The position numbers and the translations under genes are program-made. From Deuterostichococcus epilithicus (Eukaryota > Chlorophyta > Trebouxiophyceae > Prasiolales > Stichococcaceae), in NCBI GenBank assembly GCA_033439295.1, contig JAVTLE010000005.1:558001-622000 (forward strand): a stretch of 64,000 nucleotides of DNA, written 5' to 3'. How positions within the stretch are numbered: position 1 is the first letter of the stretch; each line of letters starts with the position of its first letter. The notes beneath the pieces were generated by a model that was not told where the DNA came from, did no database searches, and saw nothing but the letters and a program-made list of their open reading frames with translations. This document shows positions 1-12,000 of this stretch, in pieces.

Positions 1-2814
1 TGGGACCACACGACGCAGGCCACTCGGCAGCTGTGTGCGGCCGCGGCTGGTGCGCTGGCGGCGGATGCCCGCACGGCTGTACTGTTGCAGGGGCGACGCT
101 GCCTCAACAGTGCGGCGGCCAATCCAGAGGGGCCGCCGGCGTTTGTATTCGACATCGACGGCGTGCTGATCCGCGGCGGCACAGTGCTGCCCGCCGCTCG
201 GCGTGCGCTTGCAAAACTTTACACGCCTGGCGGTGAGCAATGCTCGCTGCAACATTCTATCAGCCTTTCCTGATTCACCTTCCATAAGGTTTCAGCTGTT
301 GGGTCGATAATATAACAAGGGTTTGTTCAGCACATTGTGAGTGGAGAATGATGAGCATGTGTTGAAGGTCGGATAGTTTGAGCACTCACACACACTACAC
401 GCAGGCGAGTCACCGCGTTTGCCGGTGTGCTTCCTCACGAACGGCGGCGGCGTCACGGAGGCGGCCAAGGCAGAGGAGCTGAGCAGTTGGCTGGACGTGC
501 AGGTGCACGAGAATCAGGTGGGAGGCTTTGACAGCACACGCCGCATCGAAGCGGACAGAGTTGACGGTCCTTGGGTTTAGGGTTTACGTTTAAAGCCTTG
601 GCGGAAACATCCTCATGCTCGGCACGAAGCGCGGCATCGGCAGCACAGTCTGATTGCATCCTATGGCATTACACCTCCCTGCCTTTCTCTGCGACTCGAG
701 GCTCGTGCGGCTGTGAGCACATGTCGCAGATCGGCAGGCTTCGCATGGTGCCAGCCGGTCGCTCCGCAGCGCGACCGCATGGTTCTGGAATCCTGCACAC
801 CGCACACGAGCGGCGTCCAAGATCAAAGCTTGTGCCCACACTGCACAGGTGGTGCTGGCGCACACGCCCCTGCGGCGGCTGGCCACGGGTACGCTCCTGC
901 GCGACAAGCCGGTGCTGGTGGCGGGGGTGGGGCAGCCGGCGGACGTTGCGGCGCACTACGGCTTCCGCCAGGTGCTGACGCTGCCGCAGCTGCACGCGGC
1001 GCAGCCGCACTCCGCGCCCTTCGCGGCACACACAGGTGCGGGCGGTGTCTGGACCCTGTGTCGATCATCTCACGAGCTACCATGAGACTCGTTGCACATG
1101 CAGCTAGCTGAACGCGGCGCAGCCGCACTCGGTGCCCTTTTACGCCACCTGTAGGTGAAGTGACTATCCAGCATTCGTATCAACAACGCTGCATAAGACT
1201 CCACACCTGCCAGCCAGCTGCCAGCAGCGCAGTTGCACTCGGCCCTTTTGCGGCATACACAGCTGTGTGCTCTCCTTGGGTGTCCGAGCAATGAAGATCT
1301 GCCATGAGACCCTCTACACAATGCACCCACCTGCATGCCGCACAGCCGTACTCCGTGCTTCTCGCGGCGCACACAATTGATCCGTGTGTGTGTTGCCCGT
1401 GGTTCAGCGCTCTGCCACCAGCGTCGTTGGCCCTGCGCAGCAATCTGCTGCGTTTGCAGTGTCAAAGTGCGGATGCGAGTGCAAATGCAAATACAAATTC
1501 AAAATGCACATGCACATGCACTTGCACGGACATGCCCAGTGCTGGAGGCGCTGCAGCGTGGCAGGCCACTGCTGGGCAGGCGCCACCCTGCAGCGCCAAC
1601 GCAATTTCCGACCACATCGCGTTTCATCCTCCCTTGCTTCGTCCAAGTCAAGTCACTGCTTTTGCATCCGATCACCGTCCATTTCAACGTGCAGATGCCG
1701 CGGAGCCAGCGGCAGGCGGCATGGGCAGCGAGGGCAACCCCATAGCGGCCGTGCTGGTGTTTAAGGACCCGCCAGACTGGTACAGAGACCTCCAGCTCGT
1801 CCTGGACGTGCTGACCTCAGGTAGATACATGCCCGGGTGTTCTTGCGGCCCACTGAGCAGCCGTTGTTGCCGGTTAGGAGACGCCAAGAGTCACTGGTGG
1901 CATGCCACGCAGGTGGCGTGCCGGGGCGGGTTCCGCCAGACGGCGCGCCGCCTGTATCCTTGTTCATCTCGAACCCGGACATGCTCTGGGCGAACGAGTA
2001 CCCGACTCCGCGGTTGGGGCAGGGCGCCTTTGCCGCCTGTCTCAAAACCCTGTATCGGGAGGTGCGCTGCGGACTCGTGAATGACCCTCACGTATGGAAA
2101 AACTGCTCCAACAGCATGCTCATCAGCGTGAGCACCATCCTGCTGCCAACAGGAATCACTCAACACCCTTGACCGCGCCGCCGCATGTCACTGGGACGGA
2201 GCTGCCGGACACAAACCCTATAACCTCTGGCTGCTCCGCCCGCAGGTCACAGGGGCCGAGCTGCCGCACATAAAGTACTATGGCAAGCCAAATGCGGCGC
2301 CCTACCGCCTCGTCGAGGCGATGCTGCTGCAGCAGGCGGCCTCGCTGGGGCTGTCGGACGCAGCGCCTCCGCCCGCGGAGGAGGACGCATCGCCCGAGGC
2401 ACTGGACGCGGACCGCCCGACGCAGCCGCTGCCGTTCTCCGCGGTGGGGCACTCTTCATCGTGAATGGATCCTTCTTCTGCTCGTACCAGTGCTGGCAGC
2501 CATGCAGCTGGGCTGCTGACCTAGCAGGTGGTGGCGCTTCGGGCGCCCACGGGCGGTGTTGCGCCGAATCTGAGAGGCGGACCCTGCGCACGCAGATCTT
2601 CGGCATTGGGGACAACCCGGCGTCGGACATCCGCGGCGCCAACGCGGCGGGAGCGCCCTGGGTGTCGGTGCTCGTGCGCACCGGCGTGTTTCGCGGCCCG
2701 CCGGGTGGAAATTGCGCCTCCGACCCGGCGCGCATCGTCGTGGCAGATGTGGAGGCGGCGGTAGAGGCGGGTCTCCATCACACGCGTAACCTCAAGTGGC
2801 ACTCGATGCGCTGA
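1..2814 (+). CDS. CECR5/HDHD5-like HAD-superfamily hydrolase (5' end outside window)
   Basis: Seven exons fit with matching phases: 1-232, 405-517, 849-1035, 1695-1820, 1913-2061, 2246-2443 and 2596-2814 (TGA). The frame is open from base 1, so the start and any targeting peptide lie to the left. Exon 1 carries HAD motif I, FVFDIDGVLIRGG, with both catalytic aspartates. Exon 2 carries motif II (CFLTNGGG). The last exon carries the acidic motif GIGDNPASDIRGAN that binds Mg. Exons 4-6 match the CECR5-specific insert, including the segments PDMLWANEYPTPRLGQG and KYYGKPNAAPY. The known family is a class IIA HAD phosphatase group related to glycerol-phosphate phosphatases, often mitochondrial in eukaryotes; the true substrate is unknown. 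A proline/acid-rich insert ends exon 6. Intron 3 is full of exon-like repeats. The family call is firm; localisation is inference. Confidence 0.9.
995..1385 (+). repeat. Degenerate repeats of the exon 3 end inside intron 3 of the HAD gene
   Basis: The last part of exon 3 (GCGGCGCAGCCGCACTC near 1001, then a CCCTTCGCGGCACACACAG-like tail) recurs near 1111, 1224 and 1332, about 105-115 bases apart. A second shared block, CCATGAGAC, occurs at about 1080 and 1301. The later copies are imperfect and interrupted, so they look like decaying copies rather than used exons. Confidence 0.75.
1466..1530. repeat. Hexamer-type microsatellite in an intron
   Basis: A run of GCAAAT/ACAAAT units changes into GCACAT/GCACTT units. 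It lies in intron 3 of the HAD gene. Confidence 0.7.
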
Positions 2815-3276
2815 GCGCAACGTCCTGCAGCCTCGGGTGGCACTGGATGCCCTTTGGATTCACCATCTCGGCCGCTTTCATGCGAATTGTTGTGCTAATT
2901 GCGGCAGTGCGGTGTCATCATCAATTACGGGAATGCACCTACCTAGGCCCCTGCCAGCCCATTCTGTCGCGAGCTTGCAAGGGCAAGCATAACGCATGAT
3001 GTGGACGTTGGTGGGTCTGGCTTGGCGCGTGGGAACAAAAAGCTCTGCATGTTTGACTGTGGCATTCGTTTGTGATTTCTTTGGGGATCCTGCAAGGCGG
3101 CGAAATTGCAAGCGGACTGTTCAACCTACTGCACATAACGACAATAATCCCGCGCTTCAATAGCTGACATCAAGCACAGCGCAGTGCAAACCAGGCTGCC
3201 TTTGATACATCGGACTGTGTGCGGACACACATGATCAGCGTGAACCTCCTGGCGGCTTTGCCACTTACGCACCCCA
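2815..3276. other. Region between the HAD stop and the minus-strand exon at 3277
   Basis: It should hold the 3' ends of the two flanking genes. I see no clear TGTAA motif, no coding exon with good splice sites and no repeat. A short plus-strand reading from about 2879 (MRIVVLIAAV) is hydrophobic and could be an upstream exon of the small plus-strand candidate at 3582-4185, but nothing proves the link. Confidence 0.4.
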
Positions 3277-6200
3277 TCACACATTGCCAGCCGAGCCCTT
3301 CGCCCAGGCAGGAGGCGGTGCGTCGCCACCACCCGAGTCCTTATGGGCGCCGCCCAGCGTCGTGCCATTGCTCTGGCGTGGCGGCGGCGCGGACGCATTT
3401 GCCTGTGCCGAGACGTAGTCTGCAGGCTCCTGAAGCGAGTCCTGCAGCGCCGACATCGCCCGGCGGTGCTCCTGCGGCAGCGCAGCAATACGAATTGTGA
3501 CATGATGCGTTTCTCAAACGACCGACTCTCCTCTGATGTCAGACCCTATACTGACTAGGAAGCTCCGTCTGGCACCATCAGGACAAATTACATCTCGCTA
3601 CTCCACGTGGCGGTCGCGGCGGCCTTCAAGTACGGCGTCTGGCGACACGGTCGGGTGCCCCCTAGCCCTCTAGAGGGCCCCTGACCGTGGTTGCCTGGTG
3701 TCATACAGGTAACTTTGACAGTCCACAGCTACCGTACTACCTTCGTGCTGCATTCCAGCCCTCGCTTGACCAGCCGCAACCTGCAGCCTCGTACGTACCT
3801 GCACCCCCGCTGCCTGGAGGTATGCCCTGACAGTCATAAAAATATAGTTTTAAAGGGGCCGTTAGGTGCATAGCATACTGCCCTGCTGAAGTTAGTTCGC
3901 TGTGTGCCCCGCCTGTTGACAGTGCCCTCCTGCAGCTGCCGCCCTTCGCGCACTTGGCGCCTCTCCTGTCAGCCCAGCCCCTCAAGTCAGGTGCTTTTTC
4001 GCGACTGTGCACACGCTTGACCGACCCCGCCTGAGTGCATTCCACCCGCTCGCACTTTGGTTCTCGTTTCCTTAGTTGCGGGGACAGTAGCACTGACTAG
4101 GAAGCAGTGGTGGCACAGGCGGCAAGTCCACGGCGTGGGGTCGAGCAGGTCGCTCAAACGCCGCCATATAGGGGCCATGACTTGACGTGTCTGGCAGCAC
4201 AGCTAAAGCTTGACATCATTCTACAACTGACTAGACTCTAACAGTCGAGCTCTGCAGGAGGATGTGCAGGATGATGCATTCCGCACCAGGTTAATGAGTT
4301 CTATCGTCTCCAAATCGAGGGTGTCCTCCTCGTCCGCCAGGTCCTGCGCCTGCCCACCCAGAAGCAGGAAGATTCAGCAGAGAACAAAAAAGCTCATTCG
4401 AGAAGACACGAAGCGCATGCCGAGGAGGTTTGCACTCACCAGAATGCGGCGGCGGTCGCGCCATGCCCCGAACTGCTTCCACGCCTTCCAGCTGCCCGCG
4501 GCAGTCAGCGCGGCCACCGCCAGCAAGCCCGCCAGCACCGCAACGAGCCACAGGAACATCACGAAGCCTGTTTGCAAGGAACGGCGACTCATGGACGTCA
4601 ATTCTGGAAAAGCTGTTCAGCACCTCACACTCAAGGAGGCGCTGCGAACACCTCGATCACCAATGCGCCATTCCTACAGGGCTGCTCTGGGTGCAGCGTC
4701 TCCATGTGCATGGGACATGGTGGCTTGATGCCAAGTCTAGACCAGGACTAGGGCGGGCTCAGAATACATCAGAGCTCAGGAACCATCAAAGGAGACATGC
4801 GCGCTGGCCGGAGTAGCGCTCACCAGGCGCCGCCCGGCAGACGCCACCGACCCAGACCGCAGACCAGCACGCCGCGCCGCGCTGCAGCACCCTGTCGACG
4901 TGGAAGCCCGACAGCACCAGCGGCACGCCGCCCTGCACCCTGCGCGTGATGGCGGAGGAGTGTCGACGCATGAAGGGAGGTCCTCCTGGTAGTGCTTTGC
5001 CGCCAGCGGGGGCGACACGACGGGCGCGGTAACTCACTGCAGTGAATAGCAAAATCGTCGAAAGTCCGCTTGATGTTGCATGGGCATCTGCAACAGGTCT
5101 GCGGTGGCAAGTGGTTTCTCGGAGGCTCGACATGGTGACAAGACCTTCAGTGGCCCCGCGCACCTGATCAGCGGCGGCTTGTCAGCAGCCGCCACGCCAA
5201 AGCCCTTCAGCGTGATGTTGCGGGTGTGCGTCCGCGCCCAGCCGCTCTGCAGGAACGCGACACAGCTTCTTGAACTGCCTCACTGCCGCATGAAGATGCG
5301 GCAGGGCTGACCCCCTGGGGGTGCGGGGACCAACATCAAGCAATGATGCAGTGCTGAGATGGCATTTGCACTGCTGCCTGCCAGTTCTGGCCGGTGCAGC
5401 TTTGCAGCGCGAGTCGCTCTCGCCTTCGAGCAGAGCCTGTGCGCACCCGCACGAACAGCAGCAGCAGCAGTAGCGGTCGGGCCAGCAAAGTCGTGATCAG
5501 GAAGCCCGACGCGCGACAGGCAGACCGGCACCTCGCAGCCGCGGCCGCGGGCGTCGATCCGCAGGTAGTCTCCTGTGGTATCGTCGGCGCGCCAGCCGGT
5601 CAGCGCCACATCCTCAACGGCGCCGCCGCAGCCCCAGCCCGTCTCCAGCAGTATTGCGTCCTGTGCGGCGTCCACGGTCCAGGCGTCCGCAGATATGTTC
5701 TGAATGCCGCCTACCGGGAGCAAGGCGGGTGGCGTCAGAGTGCAGCCTGGCCGGCGCTTGCTGGAGACGTCTGCAACATCGACACGGCTGCTGCCTGCAT
5801 GAGCCAGGGCGTGTGCGGCAGCCTGAGTCTGCAGGCCGCAGCAGTTCATGCGGGCACCAGAGAGGCAGAGCTGCTGCAGCTCCAGTCCTAGCCGAAGCCA
5901 CCAAGCAGAGCATCTGCACCTATATGCAGAGCTGCTGCAGCTCCAGTCCTAGCCGGAGCCATTGAGCGCGGCACCTGCACCCGCCTGCGCCTGCATGCAG
6001 AGGATCTTCCACGAGGAGATGGGTCCACAGGCTCACCCGCCAACTGCGGTCCCAGCCGCAGCCCGGCACCGTGCGCTGAGGTGCACCAGACCCGGTCCAA
6101 GCGCACATCCCGCGTCGGCTGCCACCGCCGCCGGCCAGGCGCGCCCGCGCCGCTGAGCAGCGCCACGCAGTCGCCGTCTGCAGGTGCAGCGCTCGTGGAT

Positions 6201-8369
6201 CTTGAGCCAGCGGGGGGACTGCAGCAGTGCAGACGCTCGGCAGCGAGACCCCGCGGGGATGCAGGAATTTTTTGGGAGGGCTAATGCCACATCAAGACCC
6301 CTTTGTTTGTGCTGTCCCAATGTGGTGGGGAAGACCAACTTATGACGTTGCAGCAGCTCCTGCGGATTGTTGCACCCTGCGCGAAACAGCGCTTCAGCAC
6401 GACCTTGCAGCGAGGGCCATCGCTGCATGGATATTGCGGCACACTAGACGGAGGGGTACCTGTGGCGATGTTGGTGCGGTTGACGTGGACGCCGCGACTG
6501 GAGTCCAGCACGATGCCGTGCGCGCCGGGGCGGTCAGGTGGGGACTCTATAGTCACCCCATCCACATGGAACCCGCTGCAGTTGACTGGGTGTAGGCCCC
6601 ACCAGGGGCTGTTGCGGATGGTCACGTCCCTGATTTGCACGCTGGAGCAGCCCCGAAACTCCAGCACCGATGGCCTGCAGCCAAAACATCCACGCCAGGA
6701 CTGAATTTGTCAGTCAATTCGCAGTTTCGTGTCGCTGCTGCCATGCGCCAGAATCCTGCGGCCACGAGAGAGCAGGGTTCGCCGATTTCGCCCACGAACA
6801 TTAGGGCAGCCCGCACATGTCATGTTTGGTAGCCCGCATCCCATAATTATCACATGCAAGTGATGCACCACTAACGAGCACCACTGACAAACTGTCGAGC
6901 TGCACGTCCGGCATTTGCACCTGTCCTTGCTGAGGAACTCGGCCGCAGTGCTGTCACCCGACTGCTGGGCGGCTCGCATCGCCCACCAGCGGCTGCCGCC
7001 GCCGTCAATCGTGCCGCCGCCATCGATTGTCACGTCCCTGTCCATCATCAGACACACTGTCACTGGTGCAATGCCAAAGTGCAAGGCGACAAGGCGTACC
7101 GTACAGCTGAGCGACCGTTGCCTTCACATCACGTGGAATATGTTCGAGAACTGCTTGCTAGCCAATAGCAATGCACAGGATCGAGCTCAGGGGCCAGAAT
7201 TCCCGTCAGATGGACGAAGTGGCACAGCGGCATAGGCTCCGTCAACGGTCCAAAGGATGCAGTGCCTGTGCCCACAGTTCGTCGACAGCGAGCTGCACCT
7301 GCAGCCATCGCAGTCGAGGTGCGCCCTGTAGCGCAGCTGCCCACCGGCGTCCTGCCCCCGGCCATATGTCGGCAGCGCCTCTGTCACCCACAGGCTGTAC
7401 AAGTCCGCGCCCGCCGCGTCAAACACTAGCGATGCGCCCTGCTCCACCTGCTGTCACTGCACGGTCGTCAGCCACCGGGCGTCCCTCCACGTGGCAACAC
7501 ACATGTGTGGCACACGTTTCAAAATTCTCTGGTGAAACAGCCTTGTTGGTCATGTCTTTGCGACGGCAAAGGAAACCGCATCAAAGTGCAAAGCACACGC
7601 AAGCGCAGGCGGCGATGGAGCCGCTGACCGTGATGTGCGTGTTGTTGGGGATCGTCAGCGGTATCGATGTGTAGGCGCCGCCACTGATGATGACGCGCAG
7701 CGGCATTAATGACCGCGCAGCCAGCTGCTCAGCCGTGGGGTACCGCAGAAGACGGTGCAGTGCCGACGGGTCCGGGCTGCCGCTGGTGGGCCTGCAGCCA
7801 GGAAGGAGGTCACATCTTGAGCAGTGAAGCGCACGCCCAGGATCCGAAAGGATACTGGAGTGCTGTCGGGTTCCGCAGCAAACGCCCAGGGGCACACACA
7901 ACCGTCGCAGAAACACGTGCGATTCCAGCAGAGTGCCTGCGGCAGTGTTCTTTGATAAGGTGAGCGCGGGGTTAGAATTCCTAATGCAGCACCTGATGGT
8001 GCATGTCTCGGCGCCGTCGTGGGTGCGGCAGTCCAGGCCCTTCTCAGGCACTGCAGGCTCGTCCGGCGGCAACGGGGCGTCATCATCGCCGGTCAGCTTG
8101 CCCTGCAGCAGCCGGTGCTGCCTCACGACGCCGTCGCTGCCGCAGCTTCATGTATCGTCCGCATGCTCCAGGTCTGCTTGAAAGATTGGGTGAGCAAGCA
8201 CACCAGCATGACGTCACGTGATGCAGCAGCCAGATGGCGAAGGAATCCGGGCGCAGCAGTGTACCTTGATCCAGTCAAGCCAGTCGCCGATGTCCCTGGC
8301 GTGGGCGGGCGGGCCACGTGCCGCTGCCAGCAGCACCGCCAGCAGGAGCCATGCTGCAGCCGGGCGCAT
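3277..8369 (-). CDS. GH28-like (polygalacturonase/pectin-lyase fold) secreted protein with C-terminal membrane anchor
   Basis: Exons from the 5' end: 8369-8265, 8117-7993, 7791-7599, 7447-7299, 7037-6921, 6674-6460, 6177-6037, 5710-5532, 5246-5164, 4939-4824, 4567-4440, 4343-4287, and possibly 3486-3277. Exon 1 encodes a signal peptide (MRPAAAWLLLAVLLAAA). The family marks are VTIDGGGTIDGGGSRWW, IRNSPWWGLHPVNCSGFHV and the parallel beta-helix pattern. A hydrophobic helix (FVMFLWLVAVLAGLLAVAAL) sits near the C-terminus, followed by a basic and then an acidic tail, so a type I membrane or wall-facing protein is likely. The GH28 family normally hydrolyses galacturonan-type polymers. Here the aligned catalytic positions are changed (see findings), so activity is doubtful. 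The end is unsure: the twelfth exon can also read through to a TAG at 4221-4223. The second acceptor (8117) is the least certain junction. Confidence 0.78.
3582..4185 (+). CDS. Candidate small plus-strand gene, last four exons, opposite the GH28-like gene
   Basis: Four segments have AG/GT borders and matching phases: 3582-3649, 3709-3819, 3936-3990 and 4119-4185 (TGA). The reading begins with a hydrophobic helix (ISLLHVAVAAAFKYGVW). It continues through a tyrosine/proline-rich part (NFDSPQLPYYLRAAFQPSL) and ends with a basic tail (SLKRRHIGAMT). No start exon was found. I do not recognise the family. The segment lies either inside the last intron of the minus-strand gene, or just beyond its end if that gene stops at 4221. 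Support is phase agreement and amino-acid character only. Confidence 0.42.
5866..5960. repeat. Direct repeat, unit about 30 bases, spacing 62
   Basis: GCAGAGCTGCTGCAGCTCC followed by AGTCCTAGCCG occurs at 5866 and again at 5928. Both copies lie in the intron between 6037 and 5710 of the GH28-like gene. Confidence 0.85.
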
Positions 8370-9092
8370 CACATGTGCGGCCACGTGTCGTGTTTATGCT
8401 TGTGTCCTCTGTTTGCGACAAGTTGAGATCAAGACTGCGTGAATCTTGCACGCCTTTGCTATGGTTATGAGTGCGGCGCCAAATTTCACAGGTGCGCCCA
8501 AGGATCTTTTTACGGGTGCGCAAAGCCTCTCGAGTCTAGCCAGGTCGCTTTGAATCTACACCACGCAAAGCTGAGCCCTCGCTGATTGCAATGCGCAGCT
8601 GGCAAGGGCTGCATGCCAGCCAGCTGAGGCACGACTGGGCCGCGAGGTAGCCGGCAACACAGCCGCCGAGTTCTGCTGAGCGTAGACAAACGGAGCTTGA
8701 AACGTCAAACACCAGCGCAAGACACAATACCAATGGTTCGGCACTGGTATTGGTTCCGGAAATGCACTCAAAAGGCAATCACAAGTGGCCAACCTTACGC
8801 GACAAGTTCAATTGCTCAACCCCGTCGGATCGACACGCGAAACGTTTGCTGTGATGATGCTTGCAGCGCAGAGCCACGCGCGAGGCTGCACAATGCTACC
8901 GTACAACCCTGTACGAGAGTCTCGTCGTGGACCATTCCCATTCCGTGCGACGTTCTCGCGGCGGCGAGTGGCTTTTGAATCGGGGCTTCATCGCCTGAAG
9001 AGATTCCAACCGACGATGCCCTGCAAACTGCGGCCATCACTCGTCGAACTGGTTGCGAAGTTGGATGACCTGCACGTCAAAGGCACCTTGGG
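8370..9092. other. Upstream region of the GH28-like gene and downstream region of the DUF4211 gene
   Basis: Both neighbours read leftward. The block should contain the GH28 promoter and the DUF4211 3'UTR. No coding exon, TATA box or TGTAA signal could be picked with confidence. Confidence 0.4.
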
Positions 9093-12000
9093 TCACAAGC
9101 AGACGGATTGCAACGCCCAGCTGCCCGCTGTCCACAGATTAAGGCCATGTGCAACCCATATGTGTTGCAACATGCACGACATTGACCGGTTCGGCACCTC
9201 TGCGCCGGTGCTCTGGGAGCCACGGTTGCCGCCGCCGCCGCCCAGACTGCGGTGCAGTCCACGCCGGTTGGGCCGAGTCTCCATCTTCTTCACCAGGCCC
9301 AGCGTCTTGCGCAGGTGGCCGCACCAGAAGCGAAGGAAGGCCTCCCGCTCCGCCATCTCGTCGGCGACCGCCTGCCGCTTGTCCTCGGCCTGCTGCGCCG
9401 CCTGCGACAGGCAGGCTGGGGGTGCTGCAGCTTCAGGTTAATCGTATTGCAGGTACCCAGATGCGCTGCAGCATGAGGAACATGCTGAGCTGCTGATTAC
9501 AGCCAGCCACCACTGGCTACTTTGGCGCATTCAGAGCTCTTTAGTGCTGCGATGCTGCACACTCGAACATGCCTGGCCCAGCTCAGCGCTACAGCACCTG
9601 GATGGCGCGGCGGGAAACGCGCTGCAGCTTGTCCGCAAACAGGCACGTCCAGTGCTGCAGCAGCGTCCGCAGCATCACCTACACGCCAGTGCCGATTTGT
9701 TTTAGGTGGTAGTGGACAGAGTAGCCAGGAGCAAGATAATGCGGTACACAGCACTGCAGCCAGAACCTGCGTCAGTCAGCATTTGGCAAGGCGTACCCGC
9801 TGCACACAGTCGCTGCCAACCCAGAACTGCCGGCTGCCATCGTCGGACCTCGCCGAATCGCTGTCCGAGTCGTCATTGCTGCGCGGGCGCCGCCGTCGCC
9901 GGCCGACCGGCTTCTGCGGTGAGCGGCTATGCAGCTGCAGCTGCTCAGCATCATGGCGGCACCACCGGCTGAGCGTAACCGGCTTGACGCCGCCCCTGCG
10001 GCTCTTTGAGAATCACTGCATGAAACTGAAAGGCTGAGCAGATGCAGGCCTGCCGTGCAATGAAGCTCTAATACGCCGCCCCTTGCAGCTCAAAGACGCA
10101 ATGCTTCACTGACGGAAAACTGCCACATCGTGCCCCAGCGCCGCCGAGGCTATGCCAGAACTTGCCACATCGAGCACCGGCGCCGCAAAAGGGCGTCCTG
10201 GGACGATAATTGGATATGAAAGAGGCGCACTGCGAGCGGCCGCACACATCGCAGGTGAAGCGCCCGTCCCGCTCGTCCTCTATAATTGAAAAACAGACAC
10301 GAAAGTCAACAAGAGACTAAACCCGGGAAATTCCAAGAACATTCCAGCGGTAGCCTTTAGGCACACTAAATATGGTAAACATTTGGAAAAAAAACTGATC
10401 TATTGCATCTAAAGCATCGTCTCTATAATATACCGGTGAAGTGTTCGGCCTCGCTGCTGGCGCCGTAGAAGGCATGCCCGGTGGTAAAGTGCGTGAAGCT
10501 GTGGATGGCGGCTATCACGCCGTTGCGCTCCGCGTTGACCCACCCCAGCTGGCCGCCCACCTCGTGGCTGCGGATGACTCAGTTCGGCAGTAAATTCAGC
10601 AGGACGAAGTAATTCAGGTCAAGATGTGGGATGTGAATGTGTGGGACCGCCCACCCAGAGAGGATGCAGGCATCGACACAGGAGCTCGCAGCGGGATATG
10701 CAGCGCTGGGCGTAGCTGCAGAAATTTCGCAGCTGAGCGGCCAGCAGAAGGTAAGGCAACGAAACAAAATCGGGACGAGTGGGTGCGCACCTGCCCGTCT
10801 CCAGCTCCGACTTGATGGACCACAGCGCCTTCTTGTACATCGCCTCAAGGTGCCTGCGCCAGCAGGTTGGCAGCCGACTGTCGGATACAATTGCGTACGG
10901 TCCGACCAGGGTCGTTCCCCAACAATGTGTCTTGGCCACTCACGCATGTGACGATGCATGGAGCATGCCACAGCTGTGGCAGCGTGCTCAGGCCTGTGCA
11001 CAGGTTTGGGAGCAGTCCGCACGCTGACATCGTGTAAATACGAGTGTACTCGTGTTGTTGCAGCACGGCATGGGGGCCGCACCTGTCCATGGGGGCGCCG
11101 AAGAACTTGTGCAGCAACCCGCACGCCATCACCGCAAACTTGCTCGCCAGGTGCAGATCCCTGTGGCGCAATGATCCACCAGATCATTGGCGGCGGCGGC
11201 GGAGGCGTGGACCAAACCGGTCAGATTTGCTGCAGTCCGGCAGCCCAGCAGGCGATCGGGTTTACGTAAGAAACGGCAGCAAAGCGCTGCTTAGCGCTCG
11301 GGTTGCGGCACATCATTGCAATACTACAACTGCTTTATAGGGCCCGCGACTTGTCAACTGCGCACCTGATGTTGGCGCCAAGGCTCTCGCGCAGCGCCTC
11401 CAGGGCGCCGGGGATGGGGTCGTCATCGACTGACGACCCGTCGGCTGCATCGTCCTCCTCCTCGTCATCCTCGATGAAGTCCCCCATCGAGCCTGCAGCA
11501 GTCCAGGGCGGGGACCGGCGAATTCTAAGAGCTCTTGAACCCCAGATTGCTCAAGGCTATGACAGGCTGAAACCTTATCTGCTCGTGGTAGGGATGTGCT
11601 CGCAAGGGTCTTGTTGCTACAGGCTTCGCGAGGATGCAGGCAGCGCGTGTCCGCACCCTCTGACTCCTCCACGGCCGCAGGCTCCGGCGCGTCCTCGTCC
11701 TCCAGCTCGTCCGGTGGCGGGGGCCGCGGCGAGAAGAAGCCGTGCAGCGTGCGCTGCCGTTCGAAGGGGCCGCTGTTGGCGCCTGCAACCACACGAGCAG
11801 AGGCAGTGTCGCTGTCAGCCTCCTCCTTAGGAATATTCCCGAGAGTTGCTGACACGGTTGCAAGATACAACATAGAGCGCATGCTGGGAGGGCTACAGCA
11901 AAGCGCGTCTCTTGCTGCAATTGCCGGCTGAGCAGCGGCAGCCTTGGGCCAAGCCTGCAGCTGGAGTGTCCTAAACAGCCATCATCCAGTGGCTAGACAG

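Noticed and set aside
1304-2080. 258-codon plus-strand open reading
   Set aside because: It crosses introns and two HAD exons in a different frame and has no domain; the in-phase exon model explains the region.
10650-10725. Possible extra DUF4211 exon (cysteine-rich reading)
   Set aside because: It ends in phase 0 while the next exon needs phase 2; skipping it gives a clean frame.
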